A stretch of DNA of 18,028 bases from an uncultured Streptococcus sp. (GCA_900755085.1 CAAEFF010000113.1:1-18028), one strand, 5' to 3'; counted from the first letter of the stretch, positions 1-8,463 are shown. The notes: a model not told the origin generated them from the letters alone. Made by a program: numbers and translations.

Positions 1-15
1 CGGAAATCCGAACAA

Positions 16-864
16 ATGGACATTAGAGAAAAATTTAAATTAATTCGAAAACAAAGAAAAATCTCCTTAAGAGAACTTGGGAATATCGCTGGTTCTGCTT
101 CGAGTATTTCTGATTTTGAAAATGGGAAAACCAATCTATCCAATGATATATTGCTTCAATTATTGGGGTACATGATTGTGGAGATTAATGAGATCTTTGA
201 TTGGAGTGATTTCCATAGTGCTGAGTTTTTAACCTTGAAAAAACGAATGGATGAGGCAATGGAAAACTCGGATTGGCCATCACTTCTTCAAATAAAAAAT
301 GATTTGCAAGAATTAGCGATCTCAAAGCATCAATACATTTACCACATCCTCTCCCTCGTTTTAGAGATTATCATTGCAGAAAAACAGCACAAAACCGTTT
401 CACAGCAGGCAATAAATGAACTGACGGATTACTTTTTTTCATTAGATTATTGGACCAATCTTGATATTGGGTTAATGGGAAGTGTGGTCTCCTATTTCAC
501 AACTGAGGCTATTGTTCTCTTTACGGATACAATTTTGGAAAATACACCGGACAAACTTAAGAACAATCTAGATCGAATCAAAATCGATACGATTTTAAAT
601 TTAGTATCTGTCTTAATCAGTAGAAAAGAAAAAAGTGCTAGCAAACAACTGCTAACACTTCTATTCGAAAAACATTTCCCTAACTATTTTGCATTTCAAA
701 AATTATACTTACTAGAATTAAAGGCCATCTATCAAAGTATTTGGGAAGATCCAAAGCAAGGGAGATCTCTCCATAATGATGTGATCCATTCGGTTTCATT
801 GTTACTTTCAAAAGCTGAAGCACAAGAGTGGGATGCCTATTTTCTAGAACTAACTGAACCGTAA
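16..864 (+). CDS. Rgg/GadR/MutR-family transcriptional regulator (5' end possibly beyond window)
   Basis: The 282-residue protein has an XRE-type helix-turn-helix at about residues 5-60 (IRKQRKISLRELG, then SISDFENGK). A long all-helical region follows, matching the TPR-like peptide-sensing domain of Rgg regulators, and the length is usual for the family. Family members are cytoplasmic regulators that often respond to short secreted peptides; the target here is unknown. The frame stays open upstream of the ATG to base 1 and no ribosome binding site is visible before it, so the true start may lie a few codons upstream, outside the window. The gene is convergent with the P-type ATPase, with about 50 bases between them. 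I see no peptide-pheromone ORF downstream; it would normally lie upstream, out of view. The family call is firm and the regulon is unknown. Confidence 0.85.
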   Translation: MDIREKFKLIRKQRKISLRELGNIAGSASSISDFENGKTNLSNDILLQLLGYMIVEINEIFDWSDFHSAEFLTLKKRMDEAMENSDWPSLLQIKNDLQELAISKHQYIYHILSLVLEIIIAEKQHKTVSQQAINELTDYFFSLDYWTNLDIGLMGSVVSYFTTEAIVLFTDTILENTPDKLKNNLDRIKIDTILNLVSVLISRKEKSASKQLLTLLFEKHFPNYFAFQKLYLLELKAIYQSIWEDPKQGRSLHNDVIHSVSLLLSKAEAQEWDAYFLELTEP

Positions 865-913
865 AAATATCGTCTTCCAATCGAAACTATTTTATCTGTT
901 TTGCTATTTTCTT

Positions 914-3232
914 TTATTTCTTCCGATGAAAGAACCAGCCTACCAACTTCTTGAAAACTTGAATCAAGACGAGAGCTAGAACTGCCATGATGGCGCAGAT
1001 CAGCAGCGTTTGAAGCCTCAAGGGGCTCATGTTAAAGAATTTTCCTAGGATACTACTTGATACCATAAAAGCCAGGATATTTCCTAGAAGAACCAGTCTC
1101 TTGTAGTGATTGAGAGGCTGGGATTCTTGATAGATGATGGCAAAACCGACGAAAGCCATCAAGCAGATGGCTGCACTCGAGAGCTCTTCTGATTTCATAC
1201 CAAATGCTGAAGAGAATAAAACCAGACTAAAGATCAGTATAAAATCCGTCAAGGCTGCAGGCAAGGCATGTTTAAAGACCGTTTCGATAAAGCGTCCCTT
1301 GATACGCTCACTGTTAGGCTCAAGCGCCAAGAAGAATCCTGGAATCCCAATCGTAAAGCCACTGATCAAGGACATCTGCGACGGCATGATGGGATAGGTA
1401 AAGGCTAAGAGCGTCACTGAGATGGCCAACAAAATGGAGAAGATATTCTTGATCAAAAAGAGACTAGCTGATCGCTGAATGTTATTGACCACCCGGCGAC
1501 CTTCTGCCACGATAGACGGCATCTTTCCAAAGTCAGAATCCAGTAAGACCACTTGCGCCATCTTTTTGGTCGCATCATTTCCAGATTCCATCGCAATACT
1601 ACAATCCGCTGTTTTTAAGGCTAAAATATCGTTGACACCATCTCCGGTCATAGCGACCTTGTGTCCTTTTGCCTGCAAGCCTTCTACAAGGCTTTTCTTT
1701 TGCTCTGGTGTCACCCGACCAAAGACCGTATACTGGCTCGCCGCTTGGTGCAAGTCTTCTTCCGTCCGCAAGGTTCTGGCATCGATCAGATCTTCTGCTC
1801 CTTCAATGCCTGCTTTTTGTGCAATAGCTGAGACGGTAGCAGGGTTGTCCCCTGAAATGACCTTAATGGTCACTCCTTGTTCTTTGAAGTAGGCAAAGGT
1901 TTCTTTGGCATTTTTTCTCAAAGGATTGGAGAGAATGATCCAGGCCACCAAATCTACAGGAGCCTCTAACGTCTCTCTAAGGTCTTCTCCCCTATATTTT
2001 CCAAAGGCCAAGACCCGATTACCTGCCTGCGTAGCTGGGGCGATCTCTTTTTCAAGCTCAGAGAAGCTTTCTCGTAAAACAAATTCTGGTGCGCCTAATA
2101 CATAGATCCCCGATTCAAAGGCAATGGCCCCATACTTTTTCTTGGACGTAAAGGGCAGTATTTCAAGAGCTTTCCAAGGCTGGCTGACTGATGTCTTGTG
2201 GAATTTTCGGATCGCATCCATGGTATCGTTTTGATCCATACTAGCTTCTACATACTGAGCTAGAGTTTCCAAGTCTTGAGCGTCTTTTGCCGGACGAATC
2301 TCTGTCACTTCCATACCAGGCTCTGTAATGGTCCCTGTCTTATCGACACAAAGGACATCCACGCGCGATAGGGTCTCAATCCCCTTCATGCTATTGAGCA
2401 GAACCTTTTCCTTGGCCAATCTGACAGCACCAAGAGCCAGCGCCAAGGTCATCAAGAGATACAAACCTTCTGGAATCATCCCGATCAAGGCTCCGACTGT
2501 TGAAGTCACACTGAGCTTGAGACTATCGCCTAGGCTGATATAGCTACGAAGAAAAAGGAGGGAACCTAGAGGAATGATCAGGAGACCAATAATCCCTACG
2601 ATGCGGTTAACCGCATGAACCATATCAGACTCCTCATGGGACTTGACCTGCTTGGCTTCCAAGCTCAATTGGTTGATATAAGAGTCATTCCCAACTTTTT
2701 CCAAGCGGGCTACCCCTTGACCAGCAATCACAAAACTACCTGACATGAGCGCATCTTGCGCTCCTTTTTTGACCTCATCCGCTTCACCGGTCAATTGCGA
2801 TTCATCGACTTTTAAGTCGCCCTCCAATAAGACCCCATCCGCATAGATCTGGTCTCCAGCTTGAAAGCGAACTAGATCGCCCTCCACCAGCTGATCGATA
2901 GGGAGGGCAATTTCTTTGCCTTCGCGAAGAGCGATCGCCTCGCTCATATGCAGAAATTGCATCTGACGCAAGATCCGTCTAGAGCGGACTTCCTGCACAA
3001 TTCCAACTAAGGAGTTGACCACGACAATCGGGACAAACAAGAGATTGTTCCAAGATTTCACGGCTACCAGCAAAATAGCCAAAATCAAAAATATCAGATT
3101 AAAGTAGGTAAAGACATTGTCTCGAATGATCTGTCCTAGGCTTTTTTCTGTCTTGATTGTGACCTTATTTTGCTTGCCCTCTTGGATCTTTTTTGCTACT
3201 TCTTCCTGACTGAGTCCTTCTAATTTATTCAT
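914..3232 (-). CDS. P-type cation-transporting ATPase, CtpE-like
   Basis: The protein is about 772 residues and carries the full P-type ATPase set: TGE of the actuator domain (about 148-150), PEG in the fourth membrane helix (264-266), phosphorylation motif DKTGT (Asp297), SGDNP (about 460) and TGDGVND hinge (529-535). Two helix pairs lie before the catalytic domain and a hydrophobic block of about six helices follows it. No heavy-metal CxxC domain is present. The N-terminal pattern (GLSQEEV...G..N) and overall layout resemble mycobacterial CtpE, a Ca2+ importer, but the ion is an inference. I chose the ATG at 3232 because AGGAAAG lies just upstream. A GTG at 3244 would overlap the upstream stop codon as GTGA and add four residues. 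It follows the VOC gene at 8 bases, so the two are probably co-transcribed. Loss of TGE, DKTGT or the hinge would have signalled a dead gene; all are intact. Confidence 0.88.
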   Translation of the reverse strand: MNKLEGLSQEEVAKKIQEGKQNKVTIKTEKSLGQIIRDNVFTYFNLIFLILAILLVAVKSWNNLLFVPIVVVNSLVGIVQEVRSRRILRQMQFLHMSEAIALREGKEIALPIDQLVEGDLVRFQAGDQIYADGVLLEGDLKVDESQLTGEADEVKKGAQDALMSGSFVIAGQGVARLEKVGNDSYINQLSLEAKQVKSHEESDMVHAVNRIVGIIGLLIIPLGSLLFLRSYISLGDSLKLSVTSTVGALIGMIPEGLYLLMTLALALGAVRLAKEKVLLNSMKGIETLSRVDVLCVDKTGTITEPGMEVTEIRPAKDAQDLETLAQYVEASMDQNDTMDAIRKFHKTSVSQPWKALEILPFTSKKKYGAIAFESGIYVLGAPEFVLRESFSELEKEIAPATQAGNRVLAFGKYRGEDLRETLEAPVDLVAWIILSNPLRKNAKETFAYFKEQGVTIKVISGDNPATVSAIAQKAGIEGAEDLIDARTLRTEEDLHQAASQYTVFGRVTPEQKKSLVEGLQAKGHKVAMTGDGVNDILALKTADCSIAMESGNDATKKMAQVVLLDSDFGKMPSIVAEGRRVVNNIQRSASLFLIKNIFSILLAISVTLLAFTYPIMPSQMSLISGFTIGIPGFFLALEPNSERIKGRFIETVFKHALPAALTDFILIFSLVLFSSAFGMKSEELSSAAICLMAFVGFAIIYQESQPLNHYKRLVLLGNILAFMVSSSILGKFFNMSPLRLQTLLICAIMAVLALVLIQVFKKLVGWFFHRKK

Positions 3233-3240
3233 TGCTTTCC

Positions 3241-3627
3241 TCACTCATGTATTTCCAAGGGCAATCCTTCTGGATCGAAGAAAAATGCCATTTTCTTACC
3301 ATCAAAGTCATCATAGCGAAGGCCTGTATTCTCAATACCTAGCTGATCCAATCTAGCTAGATACGCCTCCACATCCTCCACTTTAAAGGCCAGATGACGA
3401 AGCCCAGCATGCTCGGGCAAGGGGATCTTAGGTCGTTCTGGAGCCGTTGGTTTGATAAAAAGTTCCAAAGTCAATTGCCCCTGACGGAGATTGATCAAGA
3501 TATCTCCGCGTTCAGGACGGTCATATTCACTGACAATCGCAAAGCCCAACTGGTCCACATAGAAATGCAGCATGGCATCGCGATCCCGTCCAATGATGGC
3601 AATATGATGAATCATGTCTAACTTCAT
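3241..3627 (-). CDS. VOC-superfamily (glyoxalase I-like) metalloprotein
   Basis: This 128-residue protein has a single vicinal-oxygen-chelate domain made of two beta-alpha-beta-beta-beta modules. The expected metal ligands are all present: His8 (IHHIAI), Glu55 (LTLELF), His78 (LRHLAF) and Glu125 (LEIHE). The size fits small GloA-like proteins, which dimerise to form the active sites. The substrate cannot be read from sequence; methylglyoxal-glutathione is one candidate, but many such streptococcal proteins are uncharacterised. The start has a modest ribosome site (TAGGA before CCAG and ATG), and a second ATG lies four codons in. It lies 61 bases downstream of ftsK, past that gene's terminator, and just ahead of the ATPase. 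No strong promoter of its own is seen, so readthrough from ftsK is likely. Confidence 0.85.
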   Translation of the reverse strand: MKLDMIHHIAIIGRDRDAMLHFYVDQLGFAIVSEYDRPERGDILINLRQGQLTLELFIKPTAPERPKIPLPEHAGLRHLAFKVEDVEAYLARLDQLGIENTGLRYDDFDGKKMAFFFDPEGLPLEIHE

Positions 3628-3651
3628 CTGGTCCTACTTTCTATTTTCTAT

Positions 3652-3687
3652 AAAAAGAAAAGGGAGTGGGGCAAGTGCCCTCTTCCC
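3652..3687 (-). terminator. Intrinsic terminator after ftsK
   Basis: Read on the minus strand, immediately after the ftsK TAG, a G/C-rich hairpin forms. The inner stem is GGGC/GCCC with loop ACTT and the outer stem is GGGA/TCCC across a 3x3 internal loop. A TTTTCTTTTT tract follows. The internal loop suggests leaky termination, consistent with readthrough into the VOC-ATPase pair. Confidence 0.7.
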
Positions 3688-3688
3688 C

Positions 3689-6052
3689 CTAGACTGATTG
3701 TTGCAATACTTTCCGAGGCTTGGTTCCTTCAGCAGGTCCAATCACACCGGCTGCTTCCAACTCTTCCATGAGGCGAGTCGCTCGGTTAAAGCCAACTGAC
3801 AAGCGACGCTGAATCATCGACGCACTGGCTTTTTGGGCTTCAACCACGAGCGCCTTGGCATCTTCAAAGAGAGGATCGCCTTCATCAGAGCCACCCATGC
3901 CTCCATCAAAGTCCGATTCGGATACTTCGCCTGGATCAAAGGCATCATCATAATCGGCTTCTGCCTGCTCCTTGACAAAGTTGACAATCCGCTCCACATC
4001 ATCATCTGAGATAAAGGAGCCTTGCAGACGAATCGGGTGGTTTTCATCAATCGGTTTAAAGAGCATGTCCCCACGACCGAGCAATTTCTCTGCCCCATTT
4101 TCATCCAAGATAGTTCGTGAGTCGGTCCCAGATGATACCGCAAAAGCGACACGGGAAGGCACATTGGCCTTGATCAAACCTGAGATAACGTCAACCGATG
4201 GCCGTTGGGTCGCAAGGATCATATGGATCCCTGCCGCACGCGCCTTCTGTCCCAGGCGAATAATGGCATCTTCCACTTCTTTACTTGCGACCATCATCAA
4301 GTCTGCCAACTCATCGACAATGACCACAATCAATGGAAGTGGTACTTGCTTCATCTCAGACTGGGCATTGTACTCCGCAACCTTGGCATTAAAGCCAGCA
4401 ATGTTCCGAGCCCCCACTTTTGAGAAGAGCTCATAGCGATTTTCCATCTCATCGACAACCTTCTGCAGGGCTCGACTGGCCTTGCGTGGATTGGTCACCA
4501 CTGGAATCAAAAGATGAGGAATATCATTGTAGACAGAAAGCTCCACCATCTTAGGATCGACCATCATAAATTTGACTTCGTCCGGACGGGCCTTCATCAA
4601 GATACTCGAAATGATCCCATTAACCGCTACTGACTTACCAGATCCGGTAGAACCCGCTACCAAGAGGTGGGGCATTCGGGCCAAATCAAAGGTCCTAGCC
4701 GAGCCATCTACGGCCTTCCCAAGAGGAATCTCAAGGAGTTTAGCGGGGTCTGTCTTCGACTGCTCCCACAACTCACGGAAGGAAACGGTCGCAATCTCAG
4801 AGTTTGGCACTTCAATCCCGACCAGAGACTTCCCTGGAATCGGTGCTTCAATCCGCACATCCTTGGCTGCTAGGGCTAGAGCCAAATCATCTGCTAGATT
4901 GGAGATGCGGTTGACCCGTACTCCGACAGCTGGCTTGACTTCATACTTGGTAACAGATGGTCCAATTTCCGCCCGCTCCACTGTCGCCTTGATGTTAAAG
5001 CTTGCAAAGGTTTCTTCCAAAATGCGGATATTCTGGCGAACGATGTTTTTCTCTTTGGATTGATTTTTGGGCTTATCAGGCGCAAAGAGATCAATCGTTG
5101 GGAGTTTGTACTGAAGGAGTTCCTTAGGCGTGAAGTCCACCTGAACTTCCTCCCCATCGTCTTCGAATTCTTGGGCTACCGGAAGCTCTTCGGATGCTTC
5201 AGGCTCTTCAGGCCATTCTTCATCTGGCAGGTAAATTTCTGGTGTTGCTGGTGCAACAATTTCAGCTTCTGGGAAGGGCTCTGTAAACGGCTCTTCCGCC
5301 AACACCTCTCCCGTTTCAGGATCTACAGGATGCCCTTCCATTGACAAAGGACTTGGAAGGTCTGCCCTTGCTTCTTCTTGCTCTCTTTCAGCAGCTGCAG
5401 CTTCCTCAGCAGCTCTCGCCTCTTTTTCAAGGAATTTCTGCTCACGGACCTCTTTTCGTTTTTCCATAGAAGCGTGGATGGCTTCTGAAGCTTTTTCAAA
5501 TAGGTCATAGATGGAGTAAGGGCTCATCAAGAGGATCCCCAAACCGATAAAGAGAAGGCCAATAAAATAAGAGCCAATATTTGAAAAGAGGAAGGAAGTC
5601 GGAGCATAGAGAAGGGCACCGATCATACCCCCACCAGCAAAGCTCTCCACCCTCAAGTGAAGCAGGTCTGCCATGATTCTTGAAAAGGTGACCTTGACCC
5701 CATTATTGTCTAATTGAAGGGAGGATACAAAGAAGGCCTGAAACATCAAGAGAAACCCTACAAAAAAGCTGAGAAAGCCTGAGATAATCCCCTCGTGTTT
5801 GTCCAGCCATTTAAAAGCGTAGAGGTAGAAAAAGGTCGCTAAAATAGCCAAATAAGCTAAACTCCCAACAAATAGTCGGATCAAATTGTAGGCTAAGACC
5901 CCTACTGCCCCCAATTTCAAGGCCGCAAAAATTAAGACCAGACTAATCAGAATGGTCGCAATCATGCGATGAATCGCTTTTTTTCTTTCTAATTCTGCTT
6001 TGGACAGTCGTCTCGTCGACCGTGTTTTTTTTGATTGATTATTGTTTGCCAT
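3689..6052 (-). CDS. ftsK: DNA translocase FtsK/SpoIIIE
   Basis: This 787-residue hexameric DNA pump acts at the division septum and clears chromosome termini for dimer resolution. The N-terminal part (about 30-180) has four membrane helices plus an interrupted hydrophobic segment. A charged, Glu/Ala-rich linker (about 190-300) follows. The motor domain carries Walker A GSTGSGKS (467-474) and Walker B ending VIVDELADL (about 577-585). The C-terminal gamma winged helix (about 725-780) contains the SASMIQRRLSVGFNRA region that reads KOPS-like DNA signals. The MAN... start and the motor closely match what I recall of pneumococcal FtsK, which supports the ATG at 6052. No ribosome binding site is properly spaced for this ATG (see the promoter entry). 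The gene is complete and stands alone, with a terminator on both its upstream and downstream sides. Confidence 0.97.
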   Translation of the reverse strand: MANNNQSKKTRSTRRLSKAELERKKAIHRMIATILISLVLIFAALKLGAVGVLAYNLIRLFVGSLAYLAILATFFYLYAFKWLDKHEGIISGFLSFFVGFLLMFQAFFVSSLQLDNNGVKVTFSRIMADLLHLRVESFAGGGMIGALLYAPTSFLFSNIGSYFIGLLFIGLGILLMSPYSIYDLFEKASEAIHASMEKRKEVREQKFLEKEARAAEEAAAAEREQEEARADLPSPLSMEGHPVDPETGEVLAEEPFTEPFPEAEIVAPATPEIYLPDEEWPEEPEASEELPVAQEFEDDGEEVQVDFTPKELLQYKLPTIDLFAPDKPKNQSKEKNIVRQNIRILEETFASFNIKATVERAEIGPSVTKYEVKPAVGVRVNRISNLADDLALALAAKDVRIEAPIPGKSLVGIEVPNSEIATVSFRELWEQSKTDPAKLLEIPLGKAVDGSARTFDLARMPHLLVAGSTGSGKSVAVNGIISSILMKARPDEVKFMMVDPKMVELSVYNDIPHLLIPVVTNPRKASRALQKVVDEMENRYELFSKVGARNIAGFNAKVAEYNAQSEMKQVPLPLIVVIVDELADLMMVASKEVEDAIIRLGQKARAAGIHMILATQRPSVDVISGLIKANVPSRVAFAVSSGTDSRTILDENGAEKLLGRGDMLFKPIDENHPIRLQGSFISDDDVERIVNFVKEQAEADYDDAFDPGEVSESDFDGGMGGSDEGDPLFEDAKALVVEAQKASASMIQRRLSVGFNRATRLMEELEAAGVIGPAEGTKPRKVLQQSV

Positions 6053-6059
6053 AACCTTT

Positions 6060-6068
6060 ATTATACCA
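6060..6068 (-). promoter_or_regulatory. ftsK extended -10 promoter, nearly leaderless
   Basis: On the minus strand TGG-TATAAT (an extended -10) lies only seven bases before the ftsK ATG, with no good -35 about 17 bases further up. Initiation at the usual distance would fall on or next to the A of ATG, giving a leaderless or near-leaderless mRNA. The only purine run (AAAGG) is two bases from the ATG, too close to act as a Shine-Dalgarno site. Confidence 0.6.
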
Positions 6069-6120
6069 CATTTCCAAGCTAGTTCTCTAGTAAAATCATT
6101 TCCGAAAATTTAGAGCAGAA

Positions 6121-6151
6121 AGCAGAAAAACAGCACCGAGTGGGCACTGTT
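6121..6151 (-). terminator. Intrinsic terminator at the end of the membrane-protein island
   Basis: Read on the minus strand, the stem runs from AACAGTGCC to GGTGCTGTT (9 bp, with G-U pairs) and is followed by TTTTTCTGCTTT. The G-U pairs work only on this strand. It lies about 55 bases past the natural stop (6205) of the frameshifted gene and separates that gene from ftsK. Confidence 0.75.
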
Positions 6152-6204
6152 CTTTAGAGCTGTTTAGAACGATGTTCAATGACGTTCAAATTCCAAAATG
6201 GTTC

Positions 6205-6703
6205 TTACTCAGATTTTTTATCCTCCGGTGTGATGGTATCTAGAACTTGGTCTAGTTTTTGCTCTCTTTCTAATTCGATATCCATTTGAATGATAGCAAT
6301 TTGATCTTGTAAATTTGTCTGTTGGACTTGTGGTTTGTATGACGAGACAAATCCTACTCCAATCACCAAGAGACTCGCTCCAAGAACACAAAGCCTTTTG
6401 GCAATCCATTGGCAAGGGAATTTTCGCTCGGAAACCTGATTTCTTGACCCAATCCGGATGGTCTCGCATCACGCGATTTGCTGCCATCAGAGGCTTAAGA
6501 TAGCCAAAGAGAGCAATGACCGTTGTCAACCCAATACCCCGAAAACGATTCTGGTTCGAAAAAGGAACGTGGTTCACTTCCATCAGGACCATGCCCGTAA
6601 TCACCAAAATAATGACCAGTAAGAAGCCCAAAGATCTCCATAGACCTTCTCTGCGGTAACATTTCAATTCATCAAACGACATCTCGTTAAAATTCTTATC
6701 CAT
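6205..6703 (-). pseudogene. Small membrane protein, frameshifted (function unknown)
   Basis: From the ATG at 6703 the frame reads sensibly to about residue 94: an acidic N-terminus, a strong helix at about 25-41, then a second hydrophobic stretch. It then turns into Ser/Arg/Cys-rich sequence without character and stops at 6218. The next frame, from about 6424 to a TAA at 6205, reads as a good membrane helix (LCVLGASLLVIGVGFVSSY) followed by a Gln/Glu-rich amphipathic helix and a charged tail, 71 codons in all. One extra base therefore breaks the gene; the AAAA run at 6421-6424 is the likely site. Removing one A gives a 165-residue, roughly three-helix protein. The break could be a real mutation, a sequencing error or, less likely, programmed +1 shifting. 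The start overlaps the preceding gene's end by 8 bases and uses an AAGGAG site inside that gene. I recognise no family. Confidence 0.75.
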
Positions 6704-6732
6704 TTTTTAATAACTCCTTATGTTTCTTCAAG
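6692..6732. repeat. Direct repeat, copy A (gene end plus ribosome site)
   Basis: This block spans the last codons of the 288-residue membrane protein and the ribosome site and start of the next gene. On the minus strand it contains CATAAGGAGTTATT and, after a short gap, GATAAGAAT. It matches 7561-7599 with few changes. One copy lies on each side of the 288-residue gene. Confidence 0.6.
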
Positions 6733-7562
6733 TACTTCTTCCCATACCACTCTTCCAGCGATTTTCCTTCGAACTCGCGATACTCTTCTGAATATTTATT
6801 TCGATAATAACCATACAGTGAATAAGGTAACATCATCACTACTATCATACCCAGCATAATAATATTTCCAAAAAATACCATTCCTATAAATGATATGGTT
6901 CCTAAAAAATCAGCTTTCACTTCCCCAACTTGGGGGAAAAGAAATTTCAGAGCTAACCAACCTACTATAATTATCCCACCTAGTCCAGTAATGACTTCTA
7001 TAAACTTTTTCTGTCTAGCAGTTACACTACTATCCTGCACTCCATAAAGACGAGTTTTTAGCGATTTCATTCTAGATTGGATAATCATAAACAATATGAT
7101 TCCGGTAAGAACATAGAATAAAACCAACCCCAAAATCGTAAGGTATCTACCTATGAAGGTGATAAAAAACAAATTCAGAACAAGCACCATCCAAATCAGA
7201 AATAGATTCAAATTCAAGATACTAGTATAAGGAATCTTTGCATCATATTTTCTACGCAGATTTTTTCTACAAACAAGAAACCACAAAAACCAGCACAAGA
7301 AAAACAGCCAAAGTGGATAGAAATTGATCCCCCAGGTATCAAATGGTGCATCAGGATCAGGATGATGAATTTCCGACTCCATTAATGCAGAAAATCCAAA
7401 CATGAACAGTATGCCCATAAATGAAAATAGTTTCCTCGCAATACTAAATGGCTTTGTGTAGATTTTGCGACTATTTGTGTCCTTGACCATATAATCGATA
7501 AAACCATCATGACGCAAACGACGGCTCTCATAAAAACTGCCTCTAAAGATTGATTTCTTCAT
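6696..7562 (-). CDS. Polytopic membrane protein of unknown function (288 aa)
   Basis: The protein has a basic N-terminus (about 1-40) followed by about six hydrophobic helices (near 43-60, 80-98, 115-135, 140-162, 190-210 and 220-250). Its soluble tail is rich in Tyr, Lys and Glu (EEYREFEGKSLEEWYGKKY). There is no signal peptidase site and no catalytic motif I recognise. The ATG at 7562 has AAGGAG about 14 bases upstream, within a relic of a similar gene end (7561-7599). It lies in a same-strand run of four membrane-protein genes, overlapping the next by 8 bases and separated from the previous by 69, so it is probably expressed from the promoter upstream of 8396. Base composition is more AT-rich than ftsK. 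An immunity, transport or stress role would be a guess. Confidence 0.7.
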   Translation of the reverse strand: MKKSIFRGSFYESRRLRHDGFIDYMVKDTNSRKIYTKPFSIARKLFSFMGILFMFGFSALMESEIHHPDPDAPFDTWGINFYPLWLFFLCWFLWFLVCRKNLRRKYDAKIPYTSILNLNLFLIWMVLVLNLFFITFIGRYLTILGLVLFYVLTGIILFMIIQSRMKSLKTRLYGVQDSSVTARQKKFIEVITGLGGIIIVGWLALKFLFPQVGEVKADFLGTISFIGMVFFGNIIMLGMIVVMMLPYSLYGYYRNKYSEEYREFEGKSLEEWYGKKYLKKHKELLKNG

Positions 7563-7599
7563 TCTTATCTTCCAATAACTCCTTATATTTTTTCAGGCT
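7561..7599. repeat. Direct repeat, copy B: relic of a duplicated gene end
   Basis: On the minus strand, in the gap before the 288-residue gene, a frame reads SLKKYKELLEDKNEEINL and then stops. The first part matches the C-terminus of the 288-residue protein (LKKHKELLKNG). A TGA lies a few codons upstream, so only the tail survives. DNA similarity to 6692-6732 is clear (for example TATAAGGAGTTATT against CATAAGGAGTTATT). The relic now supplies the AAGGAG ribosome site for the gene starting at 7562. Confidence 0.55.
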
Positions 7600-7631
7600 C
7601 TTTCAATTAATCTCTATTTCGATTGGAGGAT

Positions 7632-8396
7632 TTACAGATGACTGTCTTCATTCTTCAAGTATTGTTGAGCCTTTCGAACGATATAGAGCGACTCATCTTC
7701 TGAGACTAACTTGTGAAAGAGATCATTGGCTCTGTGCTGATTACCTTTAAGAGTAGCATTCAAGGCTTGGTAGTAGATAATTTCCAACTGCTGGTACTTG
7801 AAGTCATTGCTTAAGTCTTCGAAATAATCATTGCTTTGGTGCGCAATGGTTAAATCATAAAGAGCGAGACAGACCTCTTTTGTTTTCTCAGCCAGTGTTG
7901 GGTCTGTTATAGTCAATTCATTCAACCGACCCTCCAGTTCTTCTCTAGTCAAATCAGGATCTATCAGCACGATCGAACGAATAAGATAACTTTCAAAAAA
8001 GTTCTTATATTTCTGCGGTAGTTCCTTCTGACTAAGTGCCTCCCTAGCTTCCTCTATGACAGCATCGAAATCTCCCATCATAAAAGAATAGGCGACCGAT
8101 GTTAGCTTCATATCTATCTGTAAAATGGGCTTTTTCACATTCTTGTTCAACTGAAGGTATTGCTGCCAAAAATCTAAATCTAAGTCTACATGGAGCAAGG
8201 TGCTGCACTTGTTGGTGTAGCTCTTCTTAAGCAATTGGATGAATAAAAACAAGCCTGCAAGGACCAATAAGAGACCAGCAGTCTGAAAAAGGGTATCTCT
8301 GACCACGAAGCCAATGCAAACAATCAGAAGCATTGCCAACAAGCCAGCAGATCTAGTATAGAGTCTATAGTTTTTTCGTAGAGTTTTATAATCCAA
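7632..8396 (-). CDS. Membrane-anchored helical-repeat protein of unknown function (254 aa)
   Basis: Two adjacent membrane helices (about 16-33 and 37-56) are followed by about 195 soluble residues that are almost wholly helical. The spacing of aromatic and small residues recalls TPR-like repeats, for example the GDFDAVIEEAREALSQ stretch and a final GNQHRANDLFHKLV stretch. I recognise no named family; a cytoplasmic scaffold tied to the membrane is the most that can be inferred. The start is a TTG at 8396, chosen because a perfect AGGAGG lies seven bases upstream; an ATG nearby is out of frame. It is first in the operon with the 288-residue and frameshifted genes. Its upstream region carries the promoter module shared with the 346-residue gene. 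Confidence 0.7.
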   Translation of the reverse strand: MDYKTLRKNYRLYTRSAGLLAMLLIVCIGFVVRDTLFQTAGLLLVLAGLFLFIQLLKKSYTNKCSTLLHVDLDLDFWQQYLQLNKNVKKPILQIDMKLTSVAYSFMMGDFDAVIEEAREALSQKELPQKYKNFFESYLIRSIVLIDPDLTREELEGRLNELTITDPTLAEKTKEVCLALYDLTIAHQSNDYFEDLSNDFKYQQLEIIYYQALNATLKGNQHRANDLFHKLVSEDESLYIVRKAQQYLKNEDSHL

Positions 8397-8441
8397 TTTG
8401 TATCCTCCTATTCATGATACGGTTTTTGAGGGAATTCGTTC

Positions 8442-8450
8442 ATTATACCA
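8442..8450 (-). promoter_or_regulatory. Second candidate promoter (extended -10) for the 254-aa gene
   Basis: On the minus strand TGTGGTATAAT is an extended -10 with no clear -35. The same 11 bases form the ftsK promoter core. It lies about 27 bases downstream of the TATGAT of the repeated promoter module and about 45 bases before the TTG start. Confidence 0.45.
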
Positions 8451-8463
8451 CAAAACAACTTAT

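Noticed and set aside
1134..2543. Several + strand open frames opposite the P-type ATPase
   Set aside because: The antisense frames lie within a fully motif-supported gene and their translations lack domain character or ribosome sites.
3972..5344. Open frames on both strands overlapping ftsK
   Set aside because: The ftsK frame is complete with all motifs; the others are by-products of its codon use.
6131..6147. CACCGAGTGGG-like bases that recall the 3' hairpin of a type II tracrRNA
   Set aside because: There is no anti-repeat, CRISPR repeat or cas gene nearby. The bases are explained as the minus-strand terminator hairpin after the frameshifted gene.
6168..6188. Imperfect palindrome GAACGATGTTC...GACGTTC before the terminator
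   Set aside because: It lies in the 3' untranslated stretch between a stop and a terminator, is short and imperfect, and has no second occurrence to support an operator.
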